A DNA stretch of 64,000 nt from Arthrobacter sp. AQ5-05. GTDB lineage: Bacteria; Actinomycetota; Actinomycetes; Actinomycetales; Micrococcaceae. The notes beneath the pieces are model-generated. The model ran no database searches and was not told where the DNA came from. It saw only the letters and a list, made by a program, of their open reading frames with translations. Both the position numbers and the translations under genes were made by a program. Positions 38,821 through 47,895 of the stretch are shown here, piece by piece. How positions within the stretch are numbered: the stretch's first letter is position 1; every line of letters starts with the position of its first letter. The DNA lies in assembly GCF_003287975.1 (NCBI RefSeq), contig NZ_QMKQ01000001.1:248001-312000 (forward strand), read 5' to 3'.

Positions 38821-39549
38821 TCAGAGGCTTGGCAGGTGGATCCGGGCGCCGTTGATCGCGGAGGCATCCGCAGTGAACAGGTCCACGGCGGCCTGGCCCA
38901 GGGCGGTGACGTCGGTGAAGCCGGCGGTGTTGCGCTCGGGGTGGGCCTCGCGGGAGTCTGCGTCGGTGAACGCCTTGATGACCCAGGTGAGGGCCGCGGC
39001 GCGTTGCGGGACGGGGTCGGCCTTGCTGCCGGACTGGGCGGTGCGCAGCTCCGCGGCCACCGATCGCATCCAGGCCTCGGCTCCGGCCTTGGCGGTGGTG
39101 TAGTTTGCGTTGGAGCCGGTGGGGGAATCCACGGCGGTGGCCGAGACGATGGCGACGCGTCCGCAGCGCGAGGCCACCAGGTCGTCGCGGAACACCCGGG
39201 TGGTGTTGCGCAGCGTGGTGACGACCTGGGTGTGCAGGAACTCGGCGTCGTCGTCGGACTGCCCGGCCAGACCCTTGCCTCCGCGCCAGCCGCCGACCAG
39301 GTGCAGCAGCCCGTCGATGGGCCCGCGCTCGGTGTCGATCAGCGCGTGCAGCTCGGTCACCGCGGCGTGGTTGGCCAGGTCGACCTCGTAGCGCCCGTGC
39401 ACGAAGGGCAGCCGCTGTTCCAGCCGCTGTGCATTGGATCCGGCGGCCAGCACCGTGGCGCCGGCCTCGCACAGGGCGTGTGCCGCCGCGACGCCGGAGG
39501 CGGAGCTCGCCCCGGCAATCAGTATTGTCAGATCCTTGAGGTCAGCCAT
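38821..39549 (-). CDS. Short-chain dehydrogenase/reductase (SDR)
   Basis: 242-aa Rossmann-fold oxidoreductase. The cofactor loop is GASSASGVAAA, deviating from the classical TGxxxGxG by lacking the second Gly, so nucleotide specificity is uncertain. The catalytic Tyr-Lys pair is in YTTAKAG, with an upstream Ser in IVSATAVDS. LVGGWRGGKG is unusual and Gly-rich. It lies between a threonine aldolase and a DUF6421 gene; a beta-hydroxy acid or amino acid substrate would fit that context but is a guess. Confidence 0.85.
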   Translation of the reverse strand: MADLKDLTILIAGASSASGVAAAHALCEAGATVLAAGSNAQRLEQRLPFVHGRYEVDLANHAAVTELHALIDTERGPIDGLLHLVGGWRGGKGLAGQSDDDAEFLHTQVVTTLRNTTRVFRDDLVASRCGRVAIVSATAVDSPTGSNANYTTAKAGAEAWMRSVAAELRTAQSGSKADPVPQRAAALTWVIKAFTDADSREAHPERNTAGFTDVTALGQAAVDLFTADASAINGARIHLPSL

Positions 39550-39589
39550 GGAAAAGATTCTAGCCTCCGTTGGGTGTGCTGTCGGTGCG

Positions 39590-40963
39590 TTAGATGTTCG
39601 AGGTGCCGGTGATGCCCACGGTCGATTCGATGACCGGGCGCAGTTTCTTGGCCAGGGCCTCGTAGAACATCGACAGCGGGAACTCGTCGTCCATGACCTG
39701 GTCGGTCATCTCGCGCAGCGGAGAGGTCAGCGGCAGCGCGTCTGGGCCCTTGGCCCAGACCGAGGCCGGGTGCGGGGTCAGCGTGGCGGAGACCAGCTCG
39801 TAGGCCGCAAGCCAGTGGGCGATCTTCGGGCGGTCGATCGAGCGCCAGTACAACTCGTCGATGGCATGTCCCAGGTTCGAGACGACCTCGGGGACCTGGT
39901 CCCAGTCGATCGACAGCTTGGTGTCGGTCCAGTGCAGGACGTGGTGCTGGTGCATCCAGGCGAAGAGCAGTTGCCCGCCGACCCCGTCGTAGTTGCGGGT
40001 GCGGGTCCCGGTGATGGCGAAGCGGAAGATCCGGTCGAAGATCACCGCGTACTGGACCAGCTTGGCATGGTGGAGGGTGGCCGTATCGGCGGTCGCGTCC
40101 TGGGCGATCTTGACGCATTCGCGGAAGGCCGTCAGGTCGCAGCGCAGCTCCTCCAGGGAGTAGAGGAAGAACGGCATGCGCTGCTTGATCATGAACGGGT
40201 CGAAGGGCAAATCCCCGCGCATGTGGGTGCGGTCGTGGATCAGGTCCCACATCACGAAGGTTTCCTCGGTCAGGGACTGGTCCCCGAGCATCTCCGCGGC
40301 GTCGGCGGGCAGTTCGAGGTTGGTGATCTGCGCGGCGGACTTCAGCACCCGGCGGAAGCGCGCAGCCTCGCGGTCCTGGAAGATCGCACCCCAGGTGAAG
40401 GACGGGGTTTCGCGGATGGCCACGGATTCGGGGAAGAGCACCGCTGAGTTGGTGTCGTAGCCCGGGGTGAAGTCCAGGAAGCGCAGCGGGACGAAGAGCT
40501 TGTTGGAGTAGTCCCCGGCCTCCAGCGCGGCAATGAACTCGGGCCAGATGACTTCCACCAGCACGGCCTCGAGCAGCCGGTTGGTGGAGCCGTTCTGCGT
40601 GTACATCGGGAAGAGCACCAGGTGGCGCAGCCCGTCCTCGCGGGCCAGCTGCGGCTGGAAGGCCAGCAGGGCCTCGAGGAAGTCGGGGATGCCGAACCCG
40701 GCCTGTTCCCAGGCGGCCAGGTCGCGGTGCAACGCCTGGAAGTAGTCGGCGTCGTGCGGGAACTGCGGGGCCAGCGCTTCAAGGGATTCGGTGATGGTTC
40801 CCAGCAGCGCGGCGGCGCGGGGCTTGTCGGAGTCCTCGGGCACCGAGCCGTCCTGGACCTGGAGGCCCTGGAACTCGGTGGCTGCGGCTTTCAGGGCCAG
40901 CCACGATGCGGAGTTGACGAGTTCAGAGTTGGACAGCGGCTTGGGAAGAGTTGCCTGTGACAT
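39590..40963 (-). CDS. DUF6421 family protein
   Basis: 457-aa protein of a family without known activity, as far as I know. It starts MSQATLPKPLSNSELVNSA. Notable are the His-rich segment HQHHVLHWTDTK near residue 345, EETFVMWDLIHDRTHMRGDLPFDPF and FKLV-like helical repeats; several His, Asp and Glu residues are conserved-looking and could bind a metal, but no fold can be assigned by eye. There is no signal peptide or membrane helix. AAGGGG lies upstream of the start. It heads the leftward group with the SDR and threonine aldolase genes, so a shared pathway is plausible. Confidence 0.75.
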   Translation of the reverse strand: MSQATLPKPLSNSELVNSASWLALKAAATEFQGLQVQDGSVPEDSDKPRAAALLGTITESLEALAPQFPHDADYFQALHRDLAAWEQAGFGIPDFLEALLAFQPQLAREDGLRHLVLFPMYTQNGSTNRLLEAVLVEVIWPEFIAALEAGDYSNKLFVPLRFLDFTPGYDTNSAVLFPESVAIRETPSFTWGAIFQDREAARFRRVLKSAAQITNLELPADAAEMLGDQSLTEETFVMWDLIHDRTHMRGDLPFDPFMIKQRMPFFLYSLEELRCDLTAFRECVKIAQDATADTATLHHAKLVQYAVIFDRIFRFAITGTRTRNYDGVGGQLLFAWMHQHHVLHWTDTKLSIDWDQVPEVVSNLGHAIDELYWRSIDRPKIAHWLAAYELVSATLTPHPASVWAKGPDALPLTSPLREMTDQVMDDEFPLSMFYEALAKKLRPVIESTVGITGTSNI

Positions 40964-41187
40964 GGTGGGAGACCCCTTTCGTTACGGCCGGACGCGCCGT
41001 GGATGCTGTTGATATTTCCTGGATCCAGCGTATCGAGAGGTCATCATCACTGATTGAAAATTGGCCTGAGCATAAGCAGTGCTGTTGCATGCGACGGCAC
41101 TGCGGGGACCAAGGCATACGTGCGGGGAATGCTCGGGTTTGGCACGGCCGGAATGCGTCCCGGCGCCGGGAGCAAGGCCCGCTGCGG

Positions 41188-41628
41188 CTAGGTCGTCTTC
41201 AAGCGCAGCGAGACCGAGTTCATGCAGAAGCGCTGGTCGGTGGGGGTGTTGAAGCCCTCGCCCTCGAATACGTGGCCCAGATGCGAATCGCAGGCCGCGC
41301 AGCGCACCTCGACGCGAACCATGCCCAGGGTGGAATCGCGGATGTAGCGGACGCGGTCCTCGGCCAGCGGCGCGAAGAACGAGGGCCACCCGCAGCCGGC
41401 ATCGAACTTGGCGTTGGAGGTAAAGAGTTCCTGGCCGCAGGCCCGGCATTCATAGACACCCTCGGTGGTGGTGTCCCAGTATTCACCGGTGAAGGGGCGT
41501 TCGGTGCCGGCCTTGCGCAGGACCTGGAATTCGTCCGGGGTCAATTCGGTGCGCCATTGCTCATCGGTCTTGGCGACGCCGGGCGAGACGGGGGTGTTGG
41601 ATTCTTTGGGGCTCTGGATATCACTCAC
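41188..41628 (-). CDS. msrB: Peptide-methionine (R)-S-oxide reductase MsrB
   Basis: Reduces methionine-R-sulfoxide in proteins. Zinc ligands are the pairs CRAC and CAAC; the catalytic Cys is in RFCMNSVSL at the C terminus, and YIRDSTLGMVRVEVRC and HLGHVFEGEG are MsrB signatures with active-site His and Glu. I chose GTG 41628 (146 aa), which gives the usual length; an upstream ATG in the same frame would add 18 residues. The start has no good ribosome site. It is divergent from the alpha/beta hydrolase gene. Confidence 0.93.
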   Translation of the reverse strand: MSDIQSPKESNTPVSPGVAKTDEQWRTELTPDEFQVLRKAGTERPFTGEYWDTTTEGVYECRACGQELFTSNAKFDAGCGWPSFFAPLAEDRVRYIRDSTLGMVRVEVRCAACDSHLGHVFEGEGFNTPTDQRFCMNSVSLRLKTT

Positions 41629-41739
41629 ATCACGCACAACACCAAAGGCGGCGCGCTCATTCCCGCACCTGTCCGGCGACATGGATCGGCTGCGGAAGTT
41701 CATCGGGCCCAAACCACAAGGTGGCAGCCGTAGTTTGCA

Positions 41740-43005
41740 ATGATGGTAGGCATGAAGGAAAATCTTTCCCCCAAGCCCCCTCACGCACCCTCGGCAGGCA
41801 AGGGCCTGAGCTGGGCGCTGCTGGGCGTGGGCGTCGGCGCCGCGGCAGGATCGATCTTTGCCGGCAGCGTCTCGGCGCTGGCCGCCTATTTTGCCCGCCG
41901 CGTGGTGACCCCCGATGCGGAGCCGGACCAGAGCCTGGAGATCCTCGCACTGGTGCCCACCGCCGAGGGACAGGACGTGATCCTGTCGGCGGACAAGGAT
42001 TCCACGGCACCGGGCCGCTACTCGCTGTTCTTCTCCGCCGACACAGGCCATGCGCGTCTGGGCGAACCCAAGGGATACCGGTTCGGGGACGGCACAGTGA
42101 CCCGGTCCGTGGAAAAAATCTACTTCGGGGACCTGTCGGCCGCGGTGCGCGGACGGCTTTCCGGGATCGTCTACGACTCGCCCGCGGACCTCGGGGCCAC
42201 CTACCAAGACGTCGAGATCCCGATCCTCGGCGGCATGGCCCCGGCCTGGTACGTCCCCGGGGACACCCAGGCGGAGACCTGGGCCATCTGCGTCCATGGC
42301 CGCGGGGCCAACCGCAAGGAGGGTTTGCGCGCGCTGCCGGTGTTCGAGCGGCTGGGGATCAGCGCGCTGCTGGTCTCCTACCGCAACGACGGGGTGGCCC
42401 CCGCCGCAGTGGACGGACGCTACGGGCTCGGGGCCACGGAATGGCCCGACATCGAGTCGGCCATCGACCACGCCGTGGCCAACGGTGCCCAGGAGGTCCT
42501 GCTCTTTGGCTGGTCCATGGGCGGGGCCATCGCCCTGCAGGTGGCCGACAGGTCCCGGCAGGCACGGAAGATCGGCGCCCTGGTGCTCGACGGACCGGTG
42601 ATCAACTGGATCGATGTGCTCTCGCACCAGGCCAAGCGCAACCGCATCCCCGAGGCCGTGGGCGACTTCGGCCAATGGCTGCTGGGCAACAAGGCCGGAC
42701 GCTGGATGACCGGGCTGGCGGCCCCGCTGGATTTGAAGATCCTGAACTGGGTCGAACGGCACGACCAGTTGCGGGTCCCCACCCTGATCCTGCACAGCGA
42801 GGACGACGACTTCGTGCCGATCGGCCCCTCCGAGCAGCTCGCCGCACTGAACCCGCAGATGGTGGGGCTGCGGCGATTCAGCCGGGCCGGGCACACCCGG
42901 GAATGGAACGTGGACCCACAGCGTTGGGAAGCGGAGGTGACCGCCTTCGTCCAGGGCGTGCTGGAGGCCCCGCGCCCCGGGGACACCATTGCGGGCCCGG
43001 ACTAG
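41740..43005 (+). CDS. Membrane-anchored alpha/beta hydrolase
   Basis: 421-aa serine hydrolase. A hydrophobic segment at about residues 22-50 (LSWALLGVGVGAAAGSIFA onward) anchors the N terminus. The catalytic residues fit: nucleophile Ser in LFGWSMGGAIA, Asp in LHSEDDDFVP, His in SRAGHTREW. The oxyanion loop is CVHGRGANRKEG. The substrate is not known. The first codons MMVGMKEN leave the exact start open (41740 or 41752). It is convergent with ybaK, only 17 bases away. Confidence 0.88.
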   Translation: MMVGMKENLSPKPPHAPSAGKGLSWALLGVGVGAAAGSIFAGSVSALAAYFARRVVTPDAEPDQSLEILALVPTAEGQDVILSADKDSTAPGRYSLFFSADTGHARLGEPKGYRFGDGTVTRSVEKIYFGDLSAAVRGRLSGIVYDSPADLGATYQDVEIPILGGMAPAWYVPGDTQAETWAICVHGRGANRKEGLRALPVFERLGISALLVSYRNDGVAPAAVDGRYGLGATEWPDIESAIDHAVANGAQEVLLFGWSMGGAIALQVADRSRQARKIGALVLDGPVINWIDVLSHQAKRNRIPEAVGDFGQWLLGNKAGRWMTGLAAPLDLKILNWVERHDQLRVPTLILHSEDDDFVPIGPSEQLAALNPQMVGLRRFSRAGHTREWNVDPQRWEAEVTAFVQGVLEAPRPGDTIAGPD

Positions 43006-43022
43006 GCCCCATGCCGGTGCCC

Positions 43023-43532
43023 TCAGTGGCCGGCGATGTGCGCGACCTCGGCCTCGGTCAACCGCTGCAGGTCCGCCGGGGCCAGCTCCAGGTCCAATCC
43101 GCGGTGTCCTCCGGAGACATAGATGGACTCCAGCGCCATGGCACTGGTATCGATGATCGTGCGCGACTTGTTGCGCTGCCCCAACGGCGAGATCCCGCCG
43201 CGCACGTATCCGGTACGCCGCTCGGCCACGGCCGGGTCGGCCATCTCCACCTTCTTCAGCCCCAGGGCCGAAGCCATGGCCTTGAGATCCAGCGAGCGGT
43301 TCACCGGAACGATCCCCACCGCCAGCGCCCCGGCCCCCGGTTCACCAGTGGCCACCAACAGCGTCTTGAACACCCGGGCCGGGGGTACCCCGATCGCCTC
43401 GGCGGCTTCCATCCCGTAGCTGGCGGAGGAGGGGTCATGGCTGTAGGCGTGCATCGTGTAGGGGACCGCCTCGCGGTCCAGCAGCGTGGTGGCGGGGGTG
43501 CCCGTCGAGTGGGCAAACTTTTTCTTGGCCAT
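43023..43532 (-). CDS. ybaK: Cys-tRNA(Pro)/Cys-tRNA(Cys) deacylase YbaK
   Basis: Clears Cys wrongly attached to tRNA-Pro. The YbaK/EbsC fold is visible from TPATTLLDREAVPYTMHAY to the C terminus, with KTLLVATGEP holding the catalytic-type Lys and TGYVRGGISPLGQ the substrate loop. 169 aa. ATG 43532 was chosen because MAKKKFAHSTGTPA is the family start and GGAAAG is upstream; a Met 5 codons earlier is possible. It follows sufE across a strong inverted repeat. Confidence 0.92.
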   Translation of the reverse strand: MAKKKFAHSTGTPATTLLDREAVPYTMHAYSHDPSSASYGMEAAEAIGVPPARVFKTLLVATGEPGAGALAVGIVPVNRSLDLKAMASALGLKKVEMADPAVAERRTGYVRGGISPLGQRNKSRTIIDTSAMALESIYVSGGHRGLDLELAPADLQRLTEAEVAHIAGH

Positions 43533-43560
43533 GGGTCTTTCCGGCATCCTTCTTAAACGT

Positions 43561-43592
43561 GTTTGGGCGCCGGCATGTGCCGGCGCCCAAAC
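43561..43592 (-). terminator. Terminator hairpin between sufE and ybaK
   Basis: A 15-bp perfect inverted repeat (43561-43575 with 43578-43592) with a 2-base centre lies 18 bases past the sufE stop on the minus strand. The T-run after it is weak. Confidence 0.7.
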
Positions 43593-43610
43593 ATCGAAAT
43601 TGCCTGCGGC

Positions 43611-44060
43611 TTAGGAACCGGCAGCGGCAACCCGCTCGCTGACCTGTCGCTTGATACGGGCAAGCATGGCAGTCATGCCACGCAAACGCAATGGCGTCAG
43701 GGCCCTGGTCAAGCCCAGCAGGTTGGGCATGTCGTCGGGGACGGCCAGCACCGCCGCGGCGGGCAACCCGTCAAGTCCCTGGTGCAGCACCGAAGCGAAC
43801 CCGCGGGTGGTGGGCGCCTGCGGGGGAGCGGAGAAGAACAGCGAGACCTTGTGCTCCCCGGCCGGTTCGACCTCGATGTTCAGGAACAACGGAGTCTGGC
43901 ACTCCACAACCTGTTCCAGCAGGTCCGGGTGCTCGGACAGGCGCGCCGGAAGCTCGGGCAGTTCCTCGGAAAAGTCCAGGAGCATCTCCAGACGCTCCTG
44001 CTCGGTGACCGACTGGAAGTCCTCGACGATCTCGGCCAGGGCCTGGGGCATCTCACCCAT
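43611..44060 (-). CDS. sufE: SufE family sulfur acceptor protein
   Basis: Accepts sulfur from a cysteine desulfurase for Fe-S cluster assembly. MPQALAEIVEDFQSV starts the fold; the acceptor Cys is in LLEQVVECQTPLFL near residue 55, and FSAPPQAPTTRGFASVLHQGL is the second conserved segment. 149 aa. ATG 44060 is five bases from the sulfurtransferase stop, so the two are likely one transcript, the common actinobacterial sseA-sufE pair. Confidence 0.92.
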   Translation of the reverse strand: MGEMPQALAEIVEDFQSVTEQERLEMLLDFSEELPELPARLSEHPDLLEQVVECQTPLFLNIEVEPAGEHKVSLFFSAPPQAPTTRGFASVLHQGLDGLPAAAVLAVPDDMPNLLGLTRALTPLRLRGMTAMLARIKRQVSERVAAAGS

Positions 44061-44064
44061 GCGG

Positions 44065-44973
44065 CTAGGCCCCGAATCCTGCGGGAACTGCACCGGGCTC
44101 CGAGCCCTTCACGATGGGAACGCGCACGGCGTTGCCCCACTCGGTCCAGGAACCGTCGTAGTTGCGCACGTTCTCGAAGCCGAGCAGGAACTGCAACGCA
44201 AACCAGGTGTGGCTCGAGCGCTCGCCGATGCGGCAGTACGTGATGATGTCATCGCCCACGGCCAGCCCGGCCTCGTTCAGGTAGATCGCCTCGAGCTCCG
44301 CACGGGACTTGAAGGTCCCGTCCTCGGCCGCGGCACGGCCCCACGGCACCGAAGCCGCCGAGGGGATGTGGCCGCCGCGAAGCGTGCCTTCCTCCGGGTA
44401 TGCGGGCATGTGGGTGCGCTCGCCGCTGTACTCCTCGGGGGAACGCACATCGATCATCGGCTTGCCGAAGTGGCCCAGTACCTCGGGCATGAAGGCACGG
44501 ATGACCGAATCGTCGCGTTCGATGACCGGGTAGCTGGTCGTGGCAACAACCGGCTTCTCGCGGGTCAATTCACGGTCTTCGGCGATCCACTTGTCGCGGC
44601 CGCCATCGAGCAGGCGGACGTCCTCGTGGCCGAACAGGGTAAAGACCCACAGGGCGTATGAGGCCCACCAGTTGGACTTGTCGCCGTAGATGACCACGGT
44701 GGAATCGCGGCTGATGCCCTTGGCTGCCATCAGCTCGGCGAAGCGCTCGCCGTCGACGTAGTCGCGGGTGTCTTCGTCGTTCAGCTCGGTGTGCCAGTCG
44801 ACCTTGACCGCTCCGGGAATATGGCCCGTGTCGTACAGCAGGATGTCCTCGTTGGACTCGAGGACCACCAGGCCCGCGGTGGACAGGTGGGCCGCCAGCC
44901 AATCGGTGGACACCAGCCGTTCCGGGTGGGCATAATCGGCAAATGAAGGATTGGAGTCGATGGGCAGGCTCAT
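44065..44973 (-). CDS. sseA: Thiosulfate / 3-mercaptopyruvate sulfurtransferase (two rhodanese domains)
   Basis: 302-aa protein with tandem rhodanese domains. The inactive first domain holds [20 protein letters not shown] and [10 protein letters not shown]; the second has the catalytic loop [11 protein letters not shown] near residue 255. The CRIGER loop resembles thiosulfate sulfurtransferases more than the CGSGVT of mercaptopyruvate types. ATG 44973 was chosen for GAGG upstream and the usual [20 protein letters not shown] beginning; the open frame extends 37 codons further. It is operonic with sufE and divergent from zapE. Confidence 0.93.
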   Translation of the reverse strand: MSLPIDSNPSFADYAHPERLVSTDWLAAHLSTAGLVVLESNEDILLYDTGHIPGAVKVDWHTELNDEDTRDYVDGERFAELMAAKGISRDSTVVIYGDKSNWWASYALWVFTLFGHEDVRLLDGGRDKWIAEDRELTREKPVVATTSYPVIERDDSVIRAFMPEVLGHFGKPMIDVRSPEEYSGERTHMPAYPEEGTLRGGHIPSAASVPWGRAAAEDGTFKSRAELEAIYLNEAGLAVGDDIITYCRIGERSSHTWFALQFLLGFENVRNYDGSWTEWGNAVRVPIVKGSEPGAVPAGFGA

Positions 44974-45229
44974 TGTTATAGACCTCGCAACAAGAAAAAT
45001 GGGGGATGGTGCTGCATCCAGCCTAGCCACCGTGCGCGCCCCGGGCAGCGCGAAGGAGTCATCCAACGCCATATTTCGCTTCAAGCGTCCGCAATTGCGC
45101 TATAAGCGACCGACGCCACGGATCCCATTTAGGGGATGCCCGAGGTCTGGGCATAAAATGGCTGGGGCGTGTCTCTGCGCCAAAAACGCCCGTCACAGCC
45201 TTCCGAAGACTTAAGGACCGTCCAGCCGT

Positions 45230-46267
45230 ATGGCCACGATTACGAATCTTTCCCAACGGACCCCCACGGTCTCCATTGACGATCTTCTCGCCGGCTTCCA
45301 CCCGTCGTACCGCTTCGGCGAGGTTTCCTTCGAGACCTACCGTCCGGACCCGGCATGGCCCACCCAGGCCGAGGCGGTCACCAAGCTCAGGGGCTTCGCC
45401 TCGACCATTGGCAAGTCCCGGGGCGGCTTCCTCTCCAACCTCTTCGGCAAGAAGAAGATCGAGAAATCGGGCATGTACCTGGACGGCGGGTTCGGCGTGG
45501 GCAAGACCCACCTGCTGGCCTCGTTGTGGCATCTGGCCCCGGGCCGCAAGGCCTTCGGGACCTTCGTCGAATACACCAACCTCGTCGGCGCGCTCTCCTT
45601 CCGCCAGGCGGTTGACGTGCTGAGCACCTACTCGTTGGTGTGCATCGACGAATTCGAACTCGATGACCCGGGGGACACCGTGTTGATGTCCCGCCTGATG
45701 CGTGAGCTCTCGGATGCCGGCGTGAAACTGGCCGCGACTTCCAACACCCTCCCCGGTGCGCTGGGCGAGGGACGCTTTGCCGCCGTGGACTTCCAGCGCG
45801 AGATCAAGGTGCTCGCCGAACAGTTCGACGTGCACCGCGTGGACGGCGTGGACTTCCGCCACCGCGGCCTGCCAGACGCACCGACGCCGCTGGACGATGG
45901 CGCCATCGAGGAGTTCGCCACCCAGCGCTATGGTGACAAGACCTACGCCATCGATGAGTTCTCCGACCTGGTCGCACACATGTCCAAGGTCCACCCCAGC
46001 CGCTACCGCGCATTGATCGGCGACACCGACGTGCTGGTGCTGCACAACGTGGAGACCATCACCGAGCAATCGGTCGCCCTGCGCTTTGTGGTGCTGGCCG
46101 ACCGGCTCTACGACAAGGACGTGCCGATCGTTGCCTCCGGCAAGCCCTTCTCCGAGCTGTTCACCCCCGAAATGATGGCCGGCGGCTACCAGAAGAAGTA
46201 CTTCCGCGCCGTATCCCGCCTCACCGCACTGGCCCGCGAGGGCCAGACCGGCGACCCGGTGCTGTAA
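45230..46267 (+). CDS. zapE: AFG1-like ATPase ZapE
   Basis: 345-aa AAA+-type ATPase of the AFG1/ZapE family, which associates with the division ring in E. coli under stress. Walker A is GGFGVGKTHLLA near residue 90, Walker B is LVCIDEFELDDPGD near 137, and sensor-1 is AATSNTLPGALGEG. The substrate/arginine region is YQKKYFRAVSRLTAL at the end. It is slightly short but complete. ATG 45230 has AAGGAC upstream. It is divergent from sseA. Confidence 0.92.
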   Translation: MATITNLSQRTPTVSIDDLLAGFHPSYRFGEVSFETYRPDPAWPTQAEAVTKLRGFASTIGKSRGGFLSNLFGKKKIEKSGMYLDGGFGVGKTHLLASLWHLAPGRKAFGTFVEYTNLVGALSFRQAVDVLSTYSLVCIDEFELDDPGDTVLMSRLMRELSDAGVKLAATSNTLPGALGEGRFAAVDFQREIKVLAEQFDVHRVDGVDFRHRGLPDAPTPLDDGAIEEFATQRYGDKTYAIDEFSDLVAHMSKVHPSRYRALIGDTDVLVLHNVETITEQSVALRFVVLADRLYDKDVPIVASGKPFSELFTPEMMAGGYQKKYFRAVSRLTALAREGQTGDPVL

Positions 46268-46275
46268 CCACTGCG

Positions 46276-46348
46276 AAAGGCCGTGACCGTCCCGTCCCCG
46301 GCAAACCTCTTGGCTTGGCGGGGGAGCGGGAGCAGGTCACGGCCTTTT
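46276..46348. terminator. Bidirectional terminator between zapE and benE
   Basis: The arms AAAGGCCGTGACC and GGTCACGGCCTTTT (46276-46288, 46335-46348) pair perfectly around a long loop that may form an inner stem. A T-run follows the right arm. It separates convergent genes. Confidence 0.85.
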
Positions 46349-46369
46349 CCATGCCCGGGCACCGGGAGA

Positions 46370-47566
46370 TCAGCGGCGTTTGCGCTCGATCAGCAGGCGC
46401 AAGACCAGCCCGGCAAGCAGTGCCCAGAAGGCTCCGCCGATCCCGGCGAAGCTCAGGCCCGAACCGGCAATCAGGAACGCAACCAGTGAACTCATCCGGC
46501 TCGTGGGATCCGACAGCGCCGAGGATGCGGAGGCGCCCAGCGTGCCCAGCAGTGCCAGGCCTGCGGCGGCTTCCAGCAGCCCCTCCGGGCTCGCGGTGGC
46601 CAGGGCAGTGATCGCGGCCGAGGCGAGGCCCAGGACGATGTAGAAGCCGCCGGAGGACACCGCGGCAATCCAACGCCTGGAGCGGTCCTCCCCGGCTTCG
46701 TCCCCGGCGGCCAGGGCCGCGGAGATCGCGGCGAGGTTGATGGCGTGTCCGCCAAAAAGGGCCGCAGCGGCGCTGCCGAAACCGGTGGAGAGCATCGAGG
46801 CCCGCCACGGCGTCTGGTAGTTGAAGCTGGCCAGCACTGCCACGCCTGGGACGTTCTGCGAGGCCATTGTGACCACGAAGAGCGGCAGGGTGATGGCCAT
46901 GAAGGCCTCGAGGCTGAAGGCCGGTGCGGTGAACTGGAGGGTGGGCAGCAATTCGTCCATGACACCGGGACCACCGGCCTGTCCCATCGAGAACCCGGCA
47001 ATGCCCAGCGCCGCCGCCATGGCCGCGGGAACTGCCCAGCGGGGGCTCAGCCGCAGGAACACGAGCCAGACCACGATGACCGGGGCGACATAAAGCGGGA
47101 TGGTGGACAGCGCCACGAAGGGAGCCAAGCAGAGCTTGAGCAGAACACCGGCCAACATGGCCTGGGCCAGCGACACGGGGATCGCTGCCAGCAGCCGGCC
47201 CAGCCAGGGGATGGCGCCGGTTGCGGCAATCAGCACACCGGTCATGAGGAAGGCCCCGACGGCTTGGTCCCACCCGAAGTTCACGGTCGCAGCCCCGGCG
47301 AGCAAGGCTGCTCCGGGGGTTGACCAGGCGGTGGTGATGGGTCGTTTGGTGAACCAGGCCAACCCCACGGCACATATGGCCAGGGCTATGGTCAGGGCGA
47401 AGAGCCCCGACGCCGCCTGGGCATCGGTGGCGCCGACGGCCTTGAGCCCGGTGAGCACCACGGCGAAGGAAGAGGTGTAGCCGACCAAGGCCGTCACCAA
47501 TCCCGCCATGATCGGTTGCGCGGGTGGGGCCCTTGTCGAAAGGCCGCGTGTTGCTGTGGGTCTCAA
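46370..47566 (-). CDS. benE: Benzoate/H+ symporter family protein BenE
   Basis: About 398-aa membrane transporter with 10-12 helices, homologous to BenE. Conserved segments are MAGLVTALVGYTSSFAVVL, LAWFTKRPITTAWSTPGAA, and the central MASQNVPGVAVLASFNYQTP, typical of the NAT-like substrate region of this family. The substrate may not be benzoate. The start is TTG 47566, which has AAGGAA about eight bases upstream; a TTG at 47584 also opens the frame but lies at the base of a terminator. No aromatic-degradation genes are near. Confidence 0.85.
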   Translation of the reverse strand: MRPTATRGLSTRAPPAQPIMAGLVTALVGYTSSFAVVLTGLKAVGATDAQAASGLFALTIALAICAVGLAWFTKRPITTAWSTPGAALLAGAATVNFGWDQAVGAFLMTGVLIAATGAIPWLGRLLAAIPVSLAQAMLAGVLLKLCLAPFVALSTIPLYVAPVIVVWLVFLRLSPRWAVPAAMAAALGIAGFSMGQAGGPGVMDELLPTLQFTAPAFSLEAFMAITLPLFVVTMASQNVPGVAVLASFNYQTPWRASMLSTGFGSAAAALFGGHAINLAAISAALAAGDEAGEDRSRRWIAAVSSGGFYIVLGLASAAITALATASPEGLLEAAAGLALLGTLGASASSALSDPTSRMSSLVAFLIAGSGLSFAGIGGAFWALLAGLVLRLLIERKRR

Positions 47567-47582
47567 ATCGTATTTTCCTTGC

Positions 47583-47634
47583 AAACGACAGGTGCCGGTT
47601 CCGCCTCACGGCGGTACCGGCACCCGTTTGTCGT
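47583..47634 (-). terminator. Terminator hairpin after the antitoxin-like gene
   Basis: A long inverted repeat pairs AAACGACAGGTGCCGGT and its inner TCCGCC with GGCGG-TACCGGCACCCGTTTGTCGT, with a TCAC loop. It lies between the antitoxin-like gene and benE on the minus strand. Confidence 0.75.
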
Positions 47635-47670
47635 GCCTAGGGCAAATGTCCTAGTGAACCAGGCGTGGGC

Positions 47671-47895
47671 CTAGACGGTAGGCGTATCGTCTCCGTCGGC
47701 CTTGTCGAGGAGGCCCTTTGCGCCGTCATGAACCTTGTCGACGTGCTCGGCGAACTTGCCGCCGGTCTTTTCGTCGATGAAGTTGCCGGCGTTATCGATG
47801 GCCTCACCGATCTTGCCCGAGTTTTCTTGAATCAACTCGGCCGCCTTCTCCTTCAGTCCTTCGGCCTTGCCCTTCAGCTCGTCAAAAATAGACAA
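47671..47895 (-). CDS. Small MT0933-like antitoxin-family protein
   Basis: 74-aa Lys/Gly/Asp-rich protein starting MSIFDELKGKAEGLKEKAAE and holding IDNAGNFIDEKTGGKFAEHVD. This is the MT0933/Rv0909 antitoxin pattern, also close to CsbD-like stress proteins by composition. In M. tuberculosis Rv0909 is paired with a toxin; no toxin gene adjoins here, so a stress or orphan role is equally possible. The start is TTG 47895 with AGGAGG upstream, a very strong ribosome site. Confidence 0.78.
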   Translation of the reverse strand: MSIFDELKGKAEGLKEKAAELIQENSGKIGEAIDNAGNFIDEKTGGKFAEHVDKVHDGAKGLLDKADGDDTPTV

